From contig OMUK01000028.1 of assembly GCA_900314215.1 (NCBI GenBank), forward strand, positions 1 through 35,386: 35,386 bases of DNA, read 5' to 3'. The position numbers and the translations under genes were made by a program. Positions within the stretch are counted from its first letter, which is position 1; every line of letters starts with the position of its first letter. This stretch comes from an uncultured Prevotellaceae bacterium. GTDB lineage: Bacteria; Bacteroidota; Bacteroidia; Bacteroidales; Muribaculaceae. The notes under the pieces were generated by a model. That model was not told the DNA's origin. It saw only the letters and a list, made by a program, of their open reading frames with translations, and did no database searches. Below are positions 7,967 through 15,931 of the stretch, in pieces.

Positions 7967-9412
7967 TTATTTCATCACTTTGCGGGTGGTGGTGGTGCCG
8001 TCGGTATAGGTGGTCACTACCACATTCAGGCCGTCGTAGGCGGTAGCGCTCTGCTGGCCTTGCAGGTTGTAGTAGCGCACGCTGCTCACTTGCTTGGCAG
8101 CCTCCACGTCGTTGACGCCAGTAGGAGAGTCGTTCAGGCTGAAGGTGACATTGACTACCACATCGTTGAGCTTGCCAGCATAGTTCTGATCGAAGGTGTC
8201 GCTGGTGGTCTTCACTGTGGCAGCATTGGTCTCATCCTCGGTGAAATTAATAGGATTCACCTCGTAGTAGCCGTAGTTGTTGCTGGCAAACGAAAGCTGA
8301 TAGGTGTGAGCGGGGTTCAGAGCCGAGAACGAGTAGGAACCGTCGGCATTCACCTCGGCTGCGTGGCTGCTGTTGAGGGCCGTCTTGCCATCGGGGATGA
8401 TGTAGGTGTGGGTGGTGCGGTCGAGCAGACGCACGATGGGCAGACCGTTGGGCTGGTAAGTGGTGTCGGGGGCAAAGTCGGTGCTTTGCTGACTGCCGTT
8501 GTGCATCAGGGTCACGGTACCCTTGATATCGTTGGTGAAATAGTTCAGACCAAAGGCGGGCAGAGCGTGCTCGATAGCGAAGGGTATTTCTCGATTGCCA
8601 AAGTCATCGACATTGTAGTACTCGCTCGACGACACAATCGTGGGGCTCACTGTAGTGGTCGTGCCATTATCGGAGAAATCACCATAGCCGCGATACACGA
8701 TAGGTTTCTTGCGATCGGCGCTCACGCTGGTGCAGTTATAGATAAACTCCATATCCTTGGTATTCTGCAAGTTGGCCGACACACGCAGGCCAGTTTGGCC
8801 TGTGTAGGTATAGGGCTTGGAGAAGTGGTTCTGATAGAAGTCCTCAACCGCGCCATTCTTGGTGAAGTTGCAGTCGGCACCCACTCGGGTGGTGCCGTCG
8901 AGGGTGTAGTCGCTAGCAAATGCGTTGCTCTGCATGAGCGAGGAAATCACACTCTCGTAGGGTGCACGCAGACTTTGGGTATCGAGCGAGTCGCCGGTGA
9001 AGTCCTGAATGTAGGTGATGCCCTTCATCGTAGTGCCGTTGCAATAGGTGTCGTTGAAGGTGAGCTTGCCCGTGAGGAACAAGTTGGTAATCTGTGCATA
9101 AGGTGGCAGTGCCTCAACGGCGGTGCCGGCCACACCATTGCGGGTGATGTAGCCCTTGAAATCACTGGGTTTTACCAGGCAATCGACCAGCCAGTTGTAG
9201 AGGCTCACATATCGCTTGCCGTCGCTGCTCGTGAGGCGCGTGTAGATTTGCTGTTCGCCATCCGACACCGTGCGCAGCACAAGGTTCTCTTGGTCGGTCG
9301 AGTACGTTACTGTTGAGGTGCCAGTACCATTACCTTCATACTTCGTGGTCTGGGCATTTCCTCCAAAACTCATGAGGGCAGCTGCTGCTGCCAAAATCAT
9401 AATCTTTTTCAT
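7967..9412 (-). CDS. Exported protein of unknown function with C-terminal sorting-like tail (481 aa)
   Basis: The ATG at 9412 starts a signal peptide (MKKIMILAAAAALMSFGGNA) with a likely cleavage before QTTKYEG. The body is rich in Thr, Ser, Asn and Tyr, and I do not recognise a catalytic domain. A segment near residues 330-400 (LPIVRLLDRTTHTY...NADGSYSFSALNPAHTYQL) resembles the beta-sandwich pattern of dockerin-flanking or carboxypeptidase-regulatory-like domains. The last 40 residues (SSVRYYNLQGQ...GLNVVVTTYTDGTTTTRKVMK) match the tail of the next gene upstream and, more loosely, two other proteins in the window. Its own promoter (TTTG, 19 bases, TAATTTTG) lies about 135 bases upstream, so it is a single-gene unit with a terminator. 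It is probably exported and surface-attached or released through type IX secretion. The function is unknown. Confidence 0.82.
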   Translation of the reverse strand: MKKIMILAAAAALMSFGGNAQTTKYEGNGTGTSTVTYSTDQENLVLRTVSDGEQQIYTRLTSSDGKRYVSLYNWLVDCLVKPSDFKGYITRNGVAGTAVEALPPYAQITNLFLTGKLTFNDTYCNGTTMKGITYIQDFTGDSLDTQSLRAPYESVISSLMQSNAFASDYTLDGTTRVGADCNFTKNGAVEDFYQNHFSKPYTYTGQTGLRVSANLQNTKDMEFIYNCTSVSADRKKPIVYRGYGDFSDNGTTTTVSPTIVSSSEYYNVDDFGNREIPFAIEHALPAFGLNYFTNDIKGTVTLMHNGSQQSTDFAPDTTYQPNGLPIVRLLDRTTHTYIIPDGKTALNSSHAAEVNADGSYSFSALNPAHTYQLSFASNNYGYYEVNPINFTEDETNAATVKTTSDTFDQNYAGKLNDVVVNVTFSLNDSPTGVNDVEAAKQVSSVRYYNLQGQQSATAYDGLNVVVTTYTDGTTTTRKVMK

Positions 9413-9544
9413 GAAATCAAACTGTCTTTTATATGTTATTTTTTTATTTCCTGTTTAATACTACTAAAAGGTTACCGAACGGTGGGTAATTTTAGATAAG
9501 AATTAAATATTTTATCTGGTTGGTCCTATAAGCCGAAAATCGAG

Positions 9545-9575
9545 CAAAATTATGTAAAAATAATTTATAATCAAA
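9545..9575 (-). promoter_or_regulatory. Consensus Bacteroidetes promoter for the 481-residue secreted-protein gene
   Basis: On the minus strand TTTG (9575-9572), exactly 19 bases, then TAATTTTG (9552-9545). Both elements match the Bacteroidetes sigma-ABfr consensus in full. The predicted start near 9538 gives a leader of about 125 bases that contains a weak AGATAA/TTATCT stem. Confidence 0.75.
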
Positions 9576-9649
9576 ATATTCAGCGTTTTTACCTCCATTT
9601 TGGCAATTATTGTGGTGAATTTTGCCCTATCCTGCAATGCGTTGCGGCA

Positions 9650-12307
9650 TCATCTATGCAACACTTTGCGGGTGGTAGCGGTGCCGTCGGTGTAGCGGGT
9701 GACCACGATGTTGAGGCCACCGAATGGCTCGGGGCCGGCCATGCCCAGGGTGTTGTAGTAGGTCACGCTCTTCACCGTCTTGCTGGCAGTCACGTCGCTC
9801 ACGACGGTGACCACGCTTGCTGCATCGAGCTCGAGCGGGTAGATGGTGTAGGTGCTGCTCACAGCACCGGTCGCGGGCGTCACTACTGCCTTGCGGCGGC
9901 TATCGGCACTTGTGTTTGCCGCATTTTTCTTGATCAATGCCAAGAAGGTGTACACGTTGCTGCCCTTGTCATATTTGTCATCGAGGTCGCTTGTATTCGC
10001 CACATTGCCCTCGTTGTAGCTCAGGTCGATATTGAAACCGCCAGTGAAGCCGTGCTTGTTGTTTTCCTTATCCCGAGCAGGGACATAGAAGGCCTGCGCA
10101 GCCTTGTCCCACACGGCCCAGGCCACCACGGCCCACTCGTCGTCCTTGGGGTTCATGAAGTAGAACTTGTTGCCCTCCACATCGGCCACGGCATTGCCAG
10201 TGCCGTCGGCGCTGTAGGTAGTCATGAAGTTGGTGGCAATATAGTGGTTGGGCTTGTAGGCGGCAGTGGCGTCGCCCATCTCAATCCTGGTGGCCTTGAA
10301 GCGAGGTTCATTCACCTGATAGGTGCCGGTGATCGAGGTAATCTTGTGGTTGCGGTAGTCGCCGGCTATGGCACCGGTGATGCCCGAGAGGTCCACCATG
10401 ATCCAGTTGCTTTGGTCATAGTCGGTCTGCAACTTGCCGTTCCGCTCGCCGTTGTAGTACGAGGCTATGATATACTCACTATAGCCCTGGGAGTTTTTGG
10501 TGGTCTCAATCGAGTGGCCGCCGTCTTTCACCACAATGTAGTTTTTGTCGGCCACTGTGGTCACACACTGCAAGTCTTCACCCGTGAGCTTGTAGAGCGT
10601 GGTGCCATCGGCCTCCTTCTTGCTCAGGTCGGCCAGGGTGGTCTCCTGGGCCTCTGTGCTCGAGTTCTTCTCGATGCTAAAGTCAGTGACTCCGCTCATT
10701 GTGGCATCGTCAAGCTGCAGGTAGCAGGTGTTGTTGGCGATGTAGGTCAAGGTACCGGTACTGCCTGTTCCGGCCAGCACATCGGTGTTGTTCTTGTTTC
10801 TGAACGCAAGGGTGTCGTTGCTCAGCACCAGCATCGTTGTGCTGTCAAACTTGGTGCGGTACTCAGCCTCGGTCTTATTCTCGTTTTTGAGCCAAATCTC
10901 GCCCTTGAGCAGGTTTTTGCCCTCGATGGCGGCAGGCTCAGTCACAAGGGGCAGCAGGCGGTTGGTGGTGGGGCTGGTAGTGGCGCATTCCAAAATGACG
11001 GGAGTCTTCGATGGCACTTCGCCCGAGGTAATCTCGGTGAGTTCCACCTTGTGGCTCGTCTCGTCGACACTGCTCACCACATAGGCTTTCACCCCATCGA
11101 GGCAGCGATAGGGGAAGGCAGTGTACATGGTGGTGTAGTACTTTCCATTCTTGTCGACCGTCTTCGCCGATGGCTTAGCGCCAAAACAAAGGTCCTTGCT
11201 ATTCTCGGTAATGGGCGAAATCACCCAGTGATAGGATGCATCCTTTTCATTGGCACCATTGTAAATTCCTGGATGATACGTTTTTCCAAAGTGTTCCTCT
11301 TGCGTTACAGCATCAGAGAAATCAACCATATAACCATTCACTGATCCTGCAGACCCTTGTATATAATAGTGGTCACCTTGGTTGGTAAATTCAAAAGTCT
11401 TCTTTGCAATTGTATTGCTTCTCATGCCTTGAGCCTCAAGTCTGGCCTCTGTAAGACCTCCACTTCCATCAGGAGATCCTGTCAACTTCAGCACAAAGGC
11501 AGGCGACGAGCGCATGAGATCGTTACTGTTACCGAGTAGCATGATTGAGTTCGTGAGATAACGGTTAGAACTGCTCACCGTCTTTTCTGAAATACCCATC
11601 AATCCCAAACTGAGGCTGGTCTTCTTATTATATACATAGCAATAGATGCCAGTCGTCGAGATATCTATTTTTTCAAAATTGGCAGTATAGGTGCCCTTGT
11701 TGGCCTCGGTCACTGTGAAGGTGTAGGGGTTGTCCTTCACCACCAAGCCACTGGGTGTGGTCCAGCCAGTGAATCGGCCAGCAAAAATATTGGCCTTGGC
11801 TGTAAGGGTCACTTGGTCGCCCACAACGTTGGTAGGTTTGTCGATCGATGCATCACCTAGTGCTTCATCTTCATCGGCTGTTTTCACCACCACAGCACCA
11901 GCTTTGGCAAAATGGGCAGTGAAGGTAAACGTTGCAGGATTACTCGATTCTTTATTACTGCTGGTTAAAACTCCCGTGCTCAGCTTCTGATATGAACCTT
12001 GTATAGTTCCATCACCCTTGGTCCAGTTCACAAACACATAGCCATCAATGGGCTTGGCATAAAGCAAAAACGACTTGGATGCAGCACTACCGGTACTTTT
12101 TGCACTGCCCGTGGCAGAGGATTCTTCCTTCCAGTCACCATCGGCTGGTGCATCCACCTTGTTTTCGGACACATAAACCTTGCCGTAACCCGTTGGCGCG
12201 GCCGTGGCAGTAACCTTGAAGTAATAAGTTGTCGAACCTGCCCATGACGGGAGCGCACAGGCAAAGACACAGCATAGCAGGCAAATTAGTTTAATTATCG
12301 TGCTCAT
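9650..12307 (-). CDS. Exported protein with InlB-type B repeats and C-terminal sorting-like tail (885 aa)
   Basis: I start it at the ATG at 12307 (MSTIIKLICLLCCVFACALPSWAG, a clear signal peptide). The frame extends upstream to a TTG at 12343, but that adds a polar prefix. Residues about 30-215 contain two beta-grasp-like units of the divergent InlB B-repeat kind: YVFVNWTKGDGT...TFTFTAHFAK and AGRFTGWTTPSG...GTYTANFEK. The next 600 residues are Thr/Asn/Lys-rich beta structure that I do not recognise (for example KDLCFGAKPSAKTVDKNGKY). The last 40 residues (KSVTYYNTLGM...GLNIVVTRYTDGTATTRKVLHR) copy the tail of the downstream 481-residue protein. A promoter lies about 75 bases upstream. It is probably a surface adhesin or a binding protein for a polymer; the ligand is unknown. 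Confidence 0.83.
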   Translation of the reverse strand: MSTIIKLICLLCCVFACALPSWAGSTTYYFKVTATAAPTGYGKVYVSENKVDAPADGDWKEESSATGSAKSTGSAASKSFLLYAKPIDGYVFVNWTKGDGTIQGSYQKLSTGVLTSSNKESSNPATFTFTAHFAKAGAVVVKTADEDEALGDASIDKPTNVVGDQVTLTAKANIFAGRFTGWTTPSGLVVKDNPYTFTVTEANKGTYTANFEKIDISTTGIYCYVYNKKTSLSLGLMGISEKTVSSSNRYLTNSIMLLGNSNDLMRSSPAFVLKLTGSPDGSGGLTEARLEAQGMRSNTIAKKTFEFTNQGDHYYIQGSAGSVNGYMVDFSDAVTQEEHFGKTYHPGIYNGANEKDASYHWVISPITENSKDLCFGAKPSAKTVDKNGKYYTTMYTAFPYRCLDGVKAYVVSSVDETSHKVELTEITSGEVPSKTPVILECATTSPTTNRLLPLVTEPAAIEGKNLLKGEIWLKNENKTEAEYRTKFDSTTMLVLSNDTLAFRNKNNTDVLAGTGSTGTLTYIANNTCYLQLDDATMSGVTDFSIEKNSSTEAQETTLADLSKKEADGTTLYKLTGEDLQCVTTVADKNYIVVKDGGHSIETTKNSQGYSEYIIASYYNGERNGKLQTDYDQSNWIMVDLSGITGAIAGDYRNHKITSITGTYQVNEPRFKATRIEMGDATAAYKPNHYIATNFMTTYSADGTGNAVADVEGNKFYFMNPKDDEWAVVAWAVWDKAAQAFYVPARDKENNKHGFTGGFNIDLSYNEGNVANTSDLDDKYDKGSNVYTFLALIKKNAANTSADSRRKAVVTPATGAVSSTYTIYPLELDAASVVTVVSDVTASKTVKSVTYYNTLGMAGPEPFGGLNIVVTRYTDGTATTRKVLHR

Positions 12308-12379
12308 CGTTTCAATCTTAATCGATATTTCCCAACATAGCAAAACAATTCAATCGCTTGCAATTGTTTTTGCAAGCGA

Positions 12380-12410
12380 CAAATGTAATAAAAAATTTCT
12401 ATTTCGCAAC
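12380..12410 (-). promoter_or_regulatory. Promoter for the InlB-repeat protein gene
   Basis: Minus strand GTTG (12410-12407), 19 bases, TACATTTG (12387-12380). The -7 box fits the consensus fully and the -33 box in 3 of 4 bases. The predicted transcript starts near 12373, which leaves a leader of about 65 bases before the ATG at 12307 and favours that start over the TTG at 12343. Confidence 0.6.
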
Positions 12411-12447
12411 CCGATTATTTTTAAAACTATCAAAAACTATAGTATTT

Positions 12448-12475
12448 CACCGCAATTGCAACCTAAGCTGCGGTG
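12448..12475 (-). terminator. Weak hairpin at the end of the SIS-PfkB-TPR-SpoU operon
   Basis: Arms 12448-12454 and 12469-12475 (caccgca / tgcggtg) form a 7-base stem just after the SpoU stop codon. A GTTTTT run follows only about 10 bases later on the minus strand, so termination here is plausible but not strong. Confidence 0.4.
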
Positions 12476-12485
12476 TAGCGGGCGG

Positions 12486-13022
12486 TTACGGGTTGAGCTT
12501 GAGGTGGTGGAAGAAGTGCCACATGACGATGGCGGCCGTGTTGGCAATGTTGAGGCTGTGCTTGGTGCCGCACTGGGGCAGCTCGATGCAGTAGTCGCTG
12601 GCGTCGACCACGGCCTGGCTCACGCCGCTCACCTCGTTGCCAAAGACGATGGCGTATTTCACGCCACGCTTGATTTCAAATTGCTCGAGGCTCACGCTGC
12701 CGTGCACCTGCTCGATGGCGCAAATGGTGTAGCCCTCGCTGCGCAACTCCTGCACGGCATCGAGGGCGGTGGCATAGTGCTTCCACTCCACGCTGTACTC
12801 GGCGCCAAGGGCGGTCTTGTGTATCTCGGGCATGGGCGGAACGGCCGTGATGCCGCACAGGGCGATGCGATTGATGATGAAGGCGTCGGCCGTGCGAAAC
12901 ACGCTGCCCACGTTCATCTCGCTGCGCACGTCGTCGAGCACGACCGTGACGGGTATTTTCTCCACTTGCTTAAACTGGGCGGCCGTGATGCGGTGCAAGT
13001 CGAGCATGCTTTTCTTTTTCAT
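12486..13022 (-). CDS. SpoU/TrmH-family RNA ribose 2'-O-methyltransferase
   Basis: 178 residues, a typical length for a minimal SPOUT methyltransferase without an N-terminal substrate-binding domain. The three SpoU motifs are present: NVGSVFRTADAF (37-48, with the catalytic Arg43), IVFGNEVSGVS (about 125-135, knot loop with Gly-Asn-Glu) and ELPQCGTKHSLNIANTAAI (about 148-165, with the S-adenosylmethionine-binding loop). It should transfer a methyl group to the 2'-OH of a tRNA or rRNA nucleotide as a dimer. The target base cannot be read from the sequence; a tRNA position is the commonest for this subgroup. It is the last gene of the operon, 28 bases after the TPR-like gene. Confidence 0.92.
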   Translation of the reverse strand: MKKKSMLDLHRITAAQFKQVEKIPVTVVLDDVRSEMNVGSVFRTADAFIINRIALCGITAVPPMPEIHKTALGAEYSVEWKHYATALDAVQELRSEGYTICAIEQVHGSVSLEQFEIKRGVKYAIVFGNEVSGVSQAVVDASDYCIELPQCGTKHSLNIANTAAIVMWHFFHHLKLNP

Positions 13023-13050
13023 GACAGTATAGATTGAAAAAGTGGTTAAA

Positions 13051-14046
13051 TCACGACATGCCCTTGAGCATGCTCATGATGTTGCTGTTCTTGTTGCGGT
13101 TGTTGAGCAGTTGCTCGATCTCCACAATCTCGTCGGTGGCCTCAAGGCGCTGTGCCAGGGGCAGGAGCGAGTTGAGCAATTGCTCGGCGGCGGCCCGGCG
13201 GTTGACCAGTCGCAGCAATGCCTTGGCCAGGCTTATCGAGAGCACCAGCTCCTTGTGACCCATGGTGTCGCTTATCTTCTTCTGATAGCGCAGGGCCTTG
13301 GTGTAGAATTTCACAGCGTTGCGGGCGTTGCCCATCTGCAGCATGAGGTCGCCCTCGTTGCGCAGCGAGTCGACGAGGTTGGCCAGTGCAATGCGCACCT
13401 TCTCAGAGTCTTTGTCGCCCAGCATGGCGGTGTAGAGCTCGGTGGTGGTCTGGTAGTGGGCAAACACGTTCATCTGCTTGATGTGCGACTTGAAGATGGT
13501 GGTCGAGGCCTCTACGGCATATACCAGCATGGGCGAGAAGCGGGCGTTGTTGCGCTTCACCAGGCGCTCAAAGAGCTTCTGGCTCTTGGTGAGCTCCTTC
13601 ACGGCGCGGGCGTTGTCGTCGGTCTTGTTGTGAATGTAGGCCAGGTTGTAGAGCAGCGAGGCCACGATGCCCAGGAAGTCCTCGCTGCGCTTGGTGGTGA
13701 CGTTGACCAGCACGTTGAGGGCATTCTCGGCGCTGCCCAGGGCCAGCATGTAGTCGTTGCTGTCGATAAAGAGCGACATGCGCGCCAGCCACAGCCAGGC
13801 GTGGTGCAACAGCGGGAACGAGGCCACACTGTCGTCAAACACCATCTCGTCGATGCTCATCGCAGCGTCGTGCTGCCGATCGTGAAGCATGAGATATTTC
13901 ACATACCACAGACGCAAGTCGCTGGCCACGGCCGGGTCGAGGGCTTCCATATCAGGCAGTTCGCCACTCTGCTTCACCTGATCGGTCAAGGCCTTCAAGT
14001 CGCTTTTCAAAGTGGGAAATGACTCTTCAATCAACAGCTTTTTCAT
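13051..14046 (-). CDS. TPR-like helical repeat protein of unknown function
   Basis: 331 residues, nearly all predicted alpha-helix, with no signal peptide. Helix pairs with TPR-like Ala/Gly/Tyr spacing are visible: YMLALGSAENALNVLVNV, LGIVASLLYNLAYIHNKTDD, NEGDLMLQMGNARNAVKFYTKAL (about 240-265) and ELVLSISLAKALLRLVNRRAAAEQLL (to about 305). It ends in an Asn-rich stretch (NNRNKNSNIMSMLKGMS). TPR arrays bind other proteins, so it is probably a cytoplasmic scaffold or regulator. It sits 39 bases after the PfkB-like gene and 28 before the SpoU gene in one operon, but the context does not say which partner it binds. Confidence 0.75.
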   Translation of the reverse strand: MKKLLIEESFPTLKSDLKALTDQVKQSGELPDMEALDPAVASDLRLWYVKYLMLHDRQHDAAMSIDEMVFDDSVASFPLLHHAWLWLARMSLFIDSNDYMLALGSAENALNVLVNVTTKRSEDFLGIVASLLYNLAYIHNKTDDNARAVKELTKSQKLFERLVKRNNARFSPMLVYAVEASTTIFKSHIKQMNVFAHYQTTTELYTAMLGDKDSEKVRIALANLVDSLRNEGDLMLQMGNARNAVKFYTKALRYQKKISDTMGHKELVLSISLAKALLRLVNRRAAAEQLLNSLLPLAQRLEATDEIVEIEQLLNNRNKNSNIMSMLKGMS

Positions 14047-14085
14047 CTTCTTTATAATGCTATAATGTAAATTCTTCTTTCTTAT

Positions 14086-15054
14086 CTATTTAGCCAAATT
14101 TTTCTCGCGCTCGGCTGCCGAGTCCTGGTAGTAGGCCGCCTTCTTGGCAGCATAGTCGGCAGTGATGCAGTTGTCGACAGTGGAGGCGCACAGCTGGGCG
14201 AAGTCGAAGGCGGTGGCCACAATCTGCTCGGTCACCTCTTTCTCCACCTCAACCAGCTGGCTGCGGCGCAAGCCGCGGCGCATGAGCTCATAGATGAGCC
14301 CGGCGGTGAAGCCGCTCTGCCAGCCCAGCATGTTGCGCGTGACAGGGGTGGCGGCGGCAAACTCACGGCGCTCCTTGCCCACAAACATGGTCACGCTCAA
14401 GTCGTTGTTGATGTGGAAATAGGTGGAGCAGTAGAACTCGATGTGGTTGTGATAGGCCTCATCGGCACTCTCGCCAGGGAAGATGGCGTTGATGTCGCGC
14501 TCGTGGGCTATCACGATGTCGCTTATCTCCAGGTTCTCGAGTATGGCAGTCATCACCCGGGTGATGCGGAAGTTGATGCCATGCTGGAAACCGGGCAGAT
14601 ACACGATGATGGCCTTGCGCTCGCGGGCATATTGCACAAGTTCGAAGAGGTGCTCGCGCTGCGGGTTGTCGATGGCATAGAGCGAGCCGAAGAGCACGAT
14701 GTCGTCCTCGTCGATGCGGGGCCATATCACGTCGAAGCGGTCGACGGGATACTTGCCGTAGTTCACAATCTTGTCGTCATGCCCCTCGTTCTCAAAGATG
14801 GCCGAGAGGGCTGTGGCGCCGTCGGTGAAGCGGTCGATCGAGTCGGTGCCCACGTTGTGCTTCTTGAAGAAATCAACGATGATGTCGCCCACGCTGTCGT
14901 TGCAGCACTCGCTGCACATGGTGGCAGGCAACTGCAGCGAACCCAGGGTGGCAACGGCATTGGCAATGCGCCCGCCCACCATGGCTTTCACTGGGGTGTC
15001 GCCCCGAAACACGGTGTCGAGCACTGATTCCCCTATTGCAATAATTTTGCGCAT
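14086..15054 (-). CDS. PfkB/ribokinase-family protein with degenerate active site
   Basis: 322 residues, a normal length for the family. The N-terminal part keeps the fold marks: IIAIGESVLDTVF (4-16), VGGRIANAVATLGSL (26-40) and CNDSVGDIIVDFFKKHNVGTDSI (51-73). The second PfkB signature should read as in D-T-x-G-A-G-D-x-F-x-A-G. Here it is NMLGWQSGFTAGL (241-253), so the anion-hole Ala-Gly and the catalytic Asp are replaced by Trp-Gln-Ser. The DPNxR-type segment is also altered, to YLPGFQ (152-157). By family knowledge the protein should be a poor or inactive sugar kinase, possibly a ligand-binding or regulatory pseudokinase. It follows the SIS isomerase gene by 19 bases, so a shared sugar-phosphate ligand is likely, which is an inference. 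Confidence 0.85.
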   Translation of the reverse strand: MRKIIAIGESVLDTVFRGDTPVKAMVGGRIANAVATLGSLQLPATMCSECCNDSVGDIIVDFFKKHNVGTDSIDRFTDGATALSAIFENEGHDDKIVNYGKYPVDRFDVIWPRIDEDDIVLFGSLYAIDNPQREHLFELVQYARERKAIIVYLPGFQHGINFRITRVMTAILENLEISDIVIAHERDINAIFPGESADEAYHNHIEFYCSTYFHINNDLSVTMFVGKERREFAAATPVTRNMLGWQSGFTAGLIYELMRRGLRRSQLVEVEKEVTEQIVATAFDFAQLCASTVDNCITADYAAKKAAYYQDSAAEREKNLAK

Positions 15055-15073
15055 ATATATATCTAAATTTCTT

Positions 15074-15691
15074 TTACTTTTCTTCGTTTACGGGCTGCCG
15101 GCTTTTCACACCCAGGTAGCCGCCGTGGTGACGCTTGGCATACTCCTCGCGGGTGAAACCCGTGGCCAGCATGGTGTTGACCACCAGCACGTCGCCCATC
15201 ACCGTCATCATCGTGGTCGATGTGGTGGGAGTGAGGCCCAGCGGACACACCTCAGGAGCGCCGCCGGTGTGCAGGCACACGTCGGCCAGCTTTGCCAGCT
15301 CGCTGTCCTTGTTGCCGGTGATCACGATCATCTTGAGCTGCGGGTACAGGTTCTGCGCCAGCGTCACCAGGGCCACAATCTCGTTGGTCTTGCCCGAGTT
15401 GGAGAGCAAGAGCATCACATCGTTGGGCTGCAAGATGCCCAAGTCGCCATGCTGGGCCTCGCTGGGATGCAGAAACACGGCCGGAATGCCCGTCGAGCAG
15501 AATGTGGTGGCTATGTTCTCGGCTATCTGGCCGCACTTGCCCATGCCCGAGGTCACTAGCTTGCCACCGCTGTTGTGAGCTCTCACAATCAATTCTACGG
15601 CAGTCTCATAGCCATCGGTAACAGGTATATTGGCCACCGCACGACTCTCGGCAGCCAGTATCTCTCTCATCTTTTGCTTTACATCAATCAT
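15074..15691 (-). CDS. SIS-domain sugar-phosphate isomerase, KdsD/KpsF/GutQ-like, without CBS domains
   Basis: 205 residues from the ATG at 15691. The frame is open to 15772, but a TAACTTTG promoter box at 15719-15726 lies inside that extension, so the shorter start is preferred. The SIS domain shows TSGMGKCGQIAENIATTF (48-65), HPSEAQHGDLG (75-85, His81 equivalent to an active-site His of arabinose-5-phosphate isomerases), LLSNSGKTNEI (95-105), PLGLTPTTSTT and RHHGGYLG (187-194, where HPGG is usual). E. coli KdsD (328 residues) carries two CBS domains after this core; they are absent here. The expected reaction is ribulose-5-phosphate to arabinose-5-phosphate, the first step towards Kdo for lipopolysaccharide. 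First gene of a four-gene operon. Confidence 0.87.
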   Translation of the reverse strand: MIDVKQKMREILAAESRAVANIPVTDGYETAVELIVRAHNSGGKLVTSGMGKCGQIAENIATTFCSTGIPAVFLHPSEAQHGDLGILQPNDVMLLLSNSGKTNEIVALVTLAQNLYPQLKMIVITGNKDSELAKLADVCLHTGGAPEVCPLGLTPTTSTTMMTVMGDVLVVNTMLATGFTREEYAKRHHGGYLGVKSRQPVNEEK

Positions 15692-15718
15692 CGATACATA
15701 GGTGTCTTTATCAACTTG

Positions 15719-15749
15719 CAAAGTTAGTGAATTGGCCACAAAATTGAAA
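15719..15749 (-). promoter_or_regulatory. Promoter of the SIS-PfkB-TPR-SpoU operon
   Basis: Minus strand TTTC (15749-15746), 19 bases, TAACTTTG (15726-15719). The -7 box is a full match and the -33 box 3 of 4. The predicted transcript start near 15712 leaves about 20 bases before the ATG at 15691. No other promoter-like pair was seen between the four genes, whose gaps are 19, 31 and 28 bases. Confidence 0.65.
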
Positions 15750-15855
15750 TACCAAATCTCCGATTTTTGCATCTATCCACACATAATCGCATAATAATTA
15801 CTGGCAGGGTGCGGCCGTGGCCACCGCATCGTGCTGGTGAATCTACAACAAAAAG

Positions 15856-15902
15856 CAAGCGTGATGCCCTGCTTGTGCGTGCTTTGGGGGGCATCACGCT
15901 TG
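15856..15902 (-). terminator. Strong hairpin terminator after the lipoprotein gene
   Basis: Arms 15856-15869 and 15889-15902 (caagcgtgatgccc / gggcatcacgcttg) form a perfect 14-base stem. On the minus strand GCTTTTTGTTG follows at once, a normal intrinsic terminator about 30 bases after the stop codon at 15932. It separates the lipoprotein from the SIS operon. Confidence 0.85.
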
Positions 15903-15931
15903 TAGTGGTGTTGTTGCAACGGTGTGTGTTG

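Noticed and set aside
9601-9649. GGCAA/TTGCC stem as a terminator for the InlB-repeat gene
   Set aside because: It is short, interrupted by a bulge and not followed by a T run on the minus strand.
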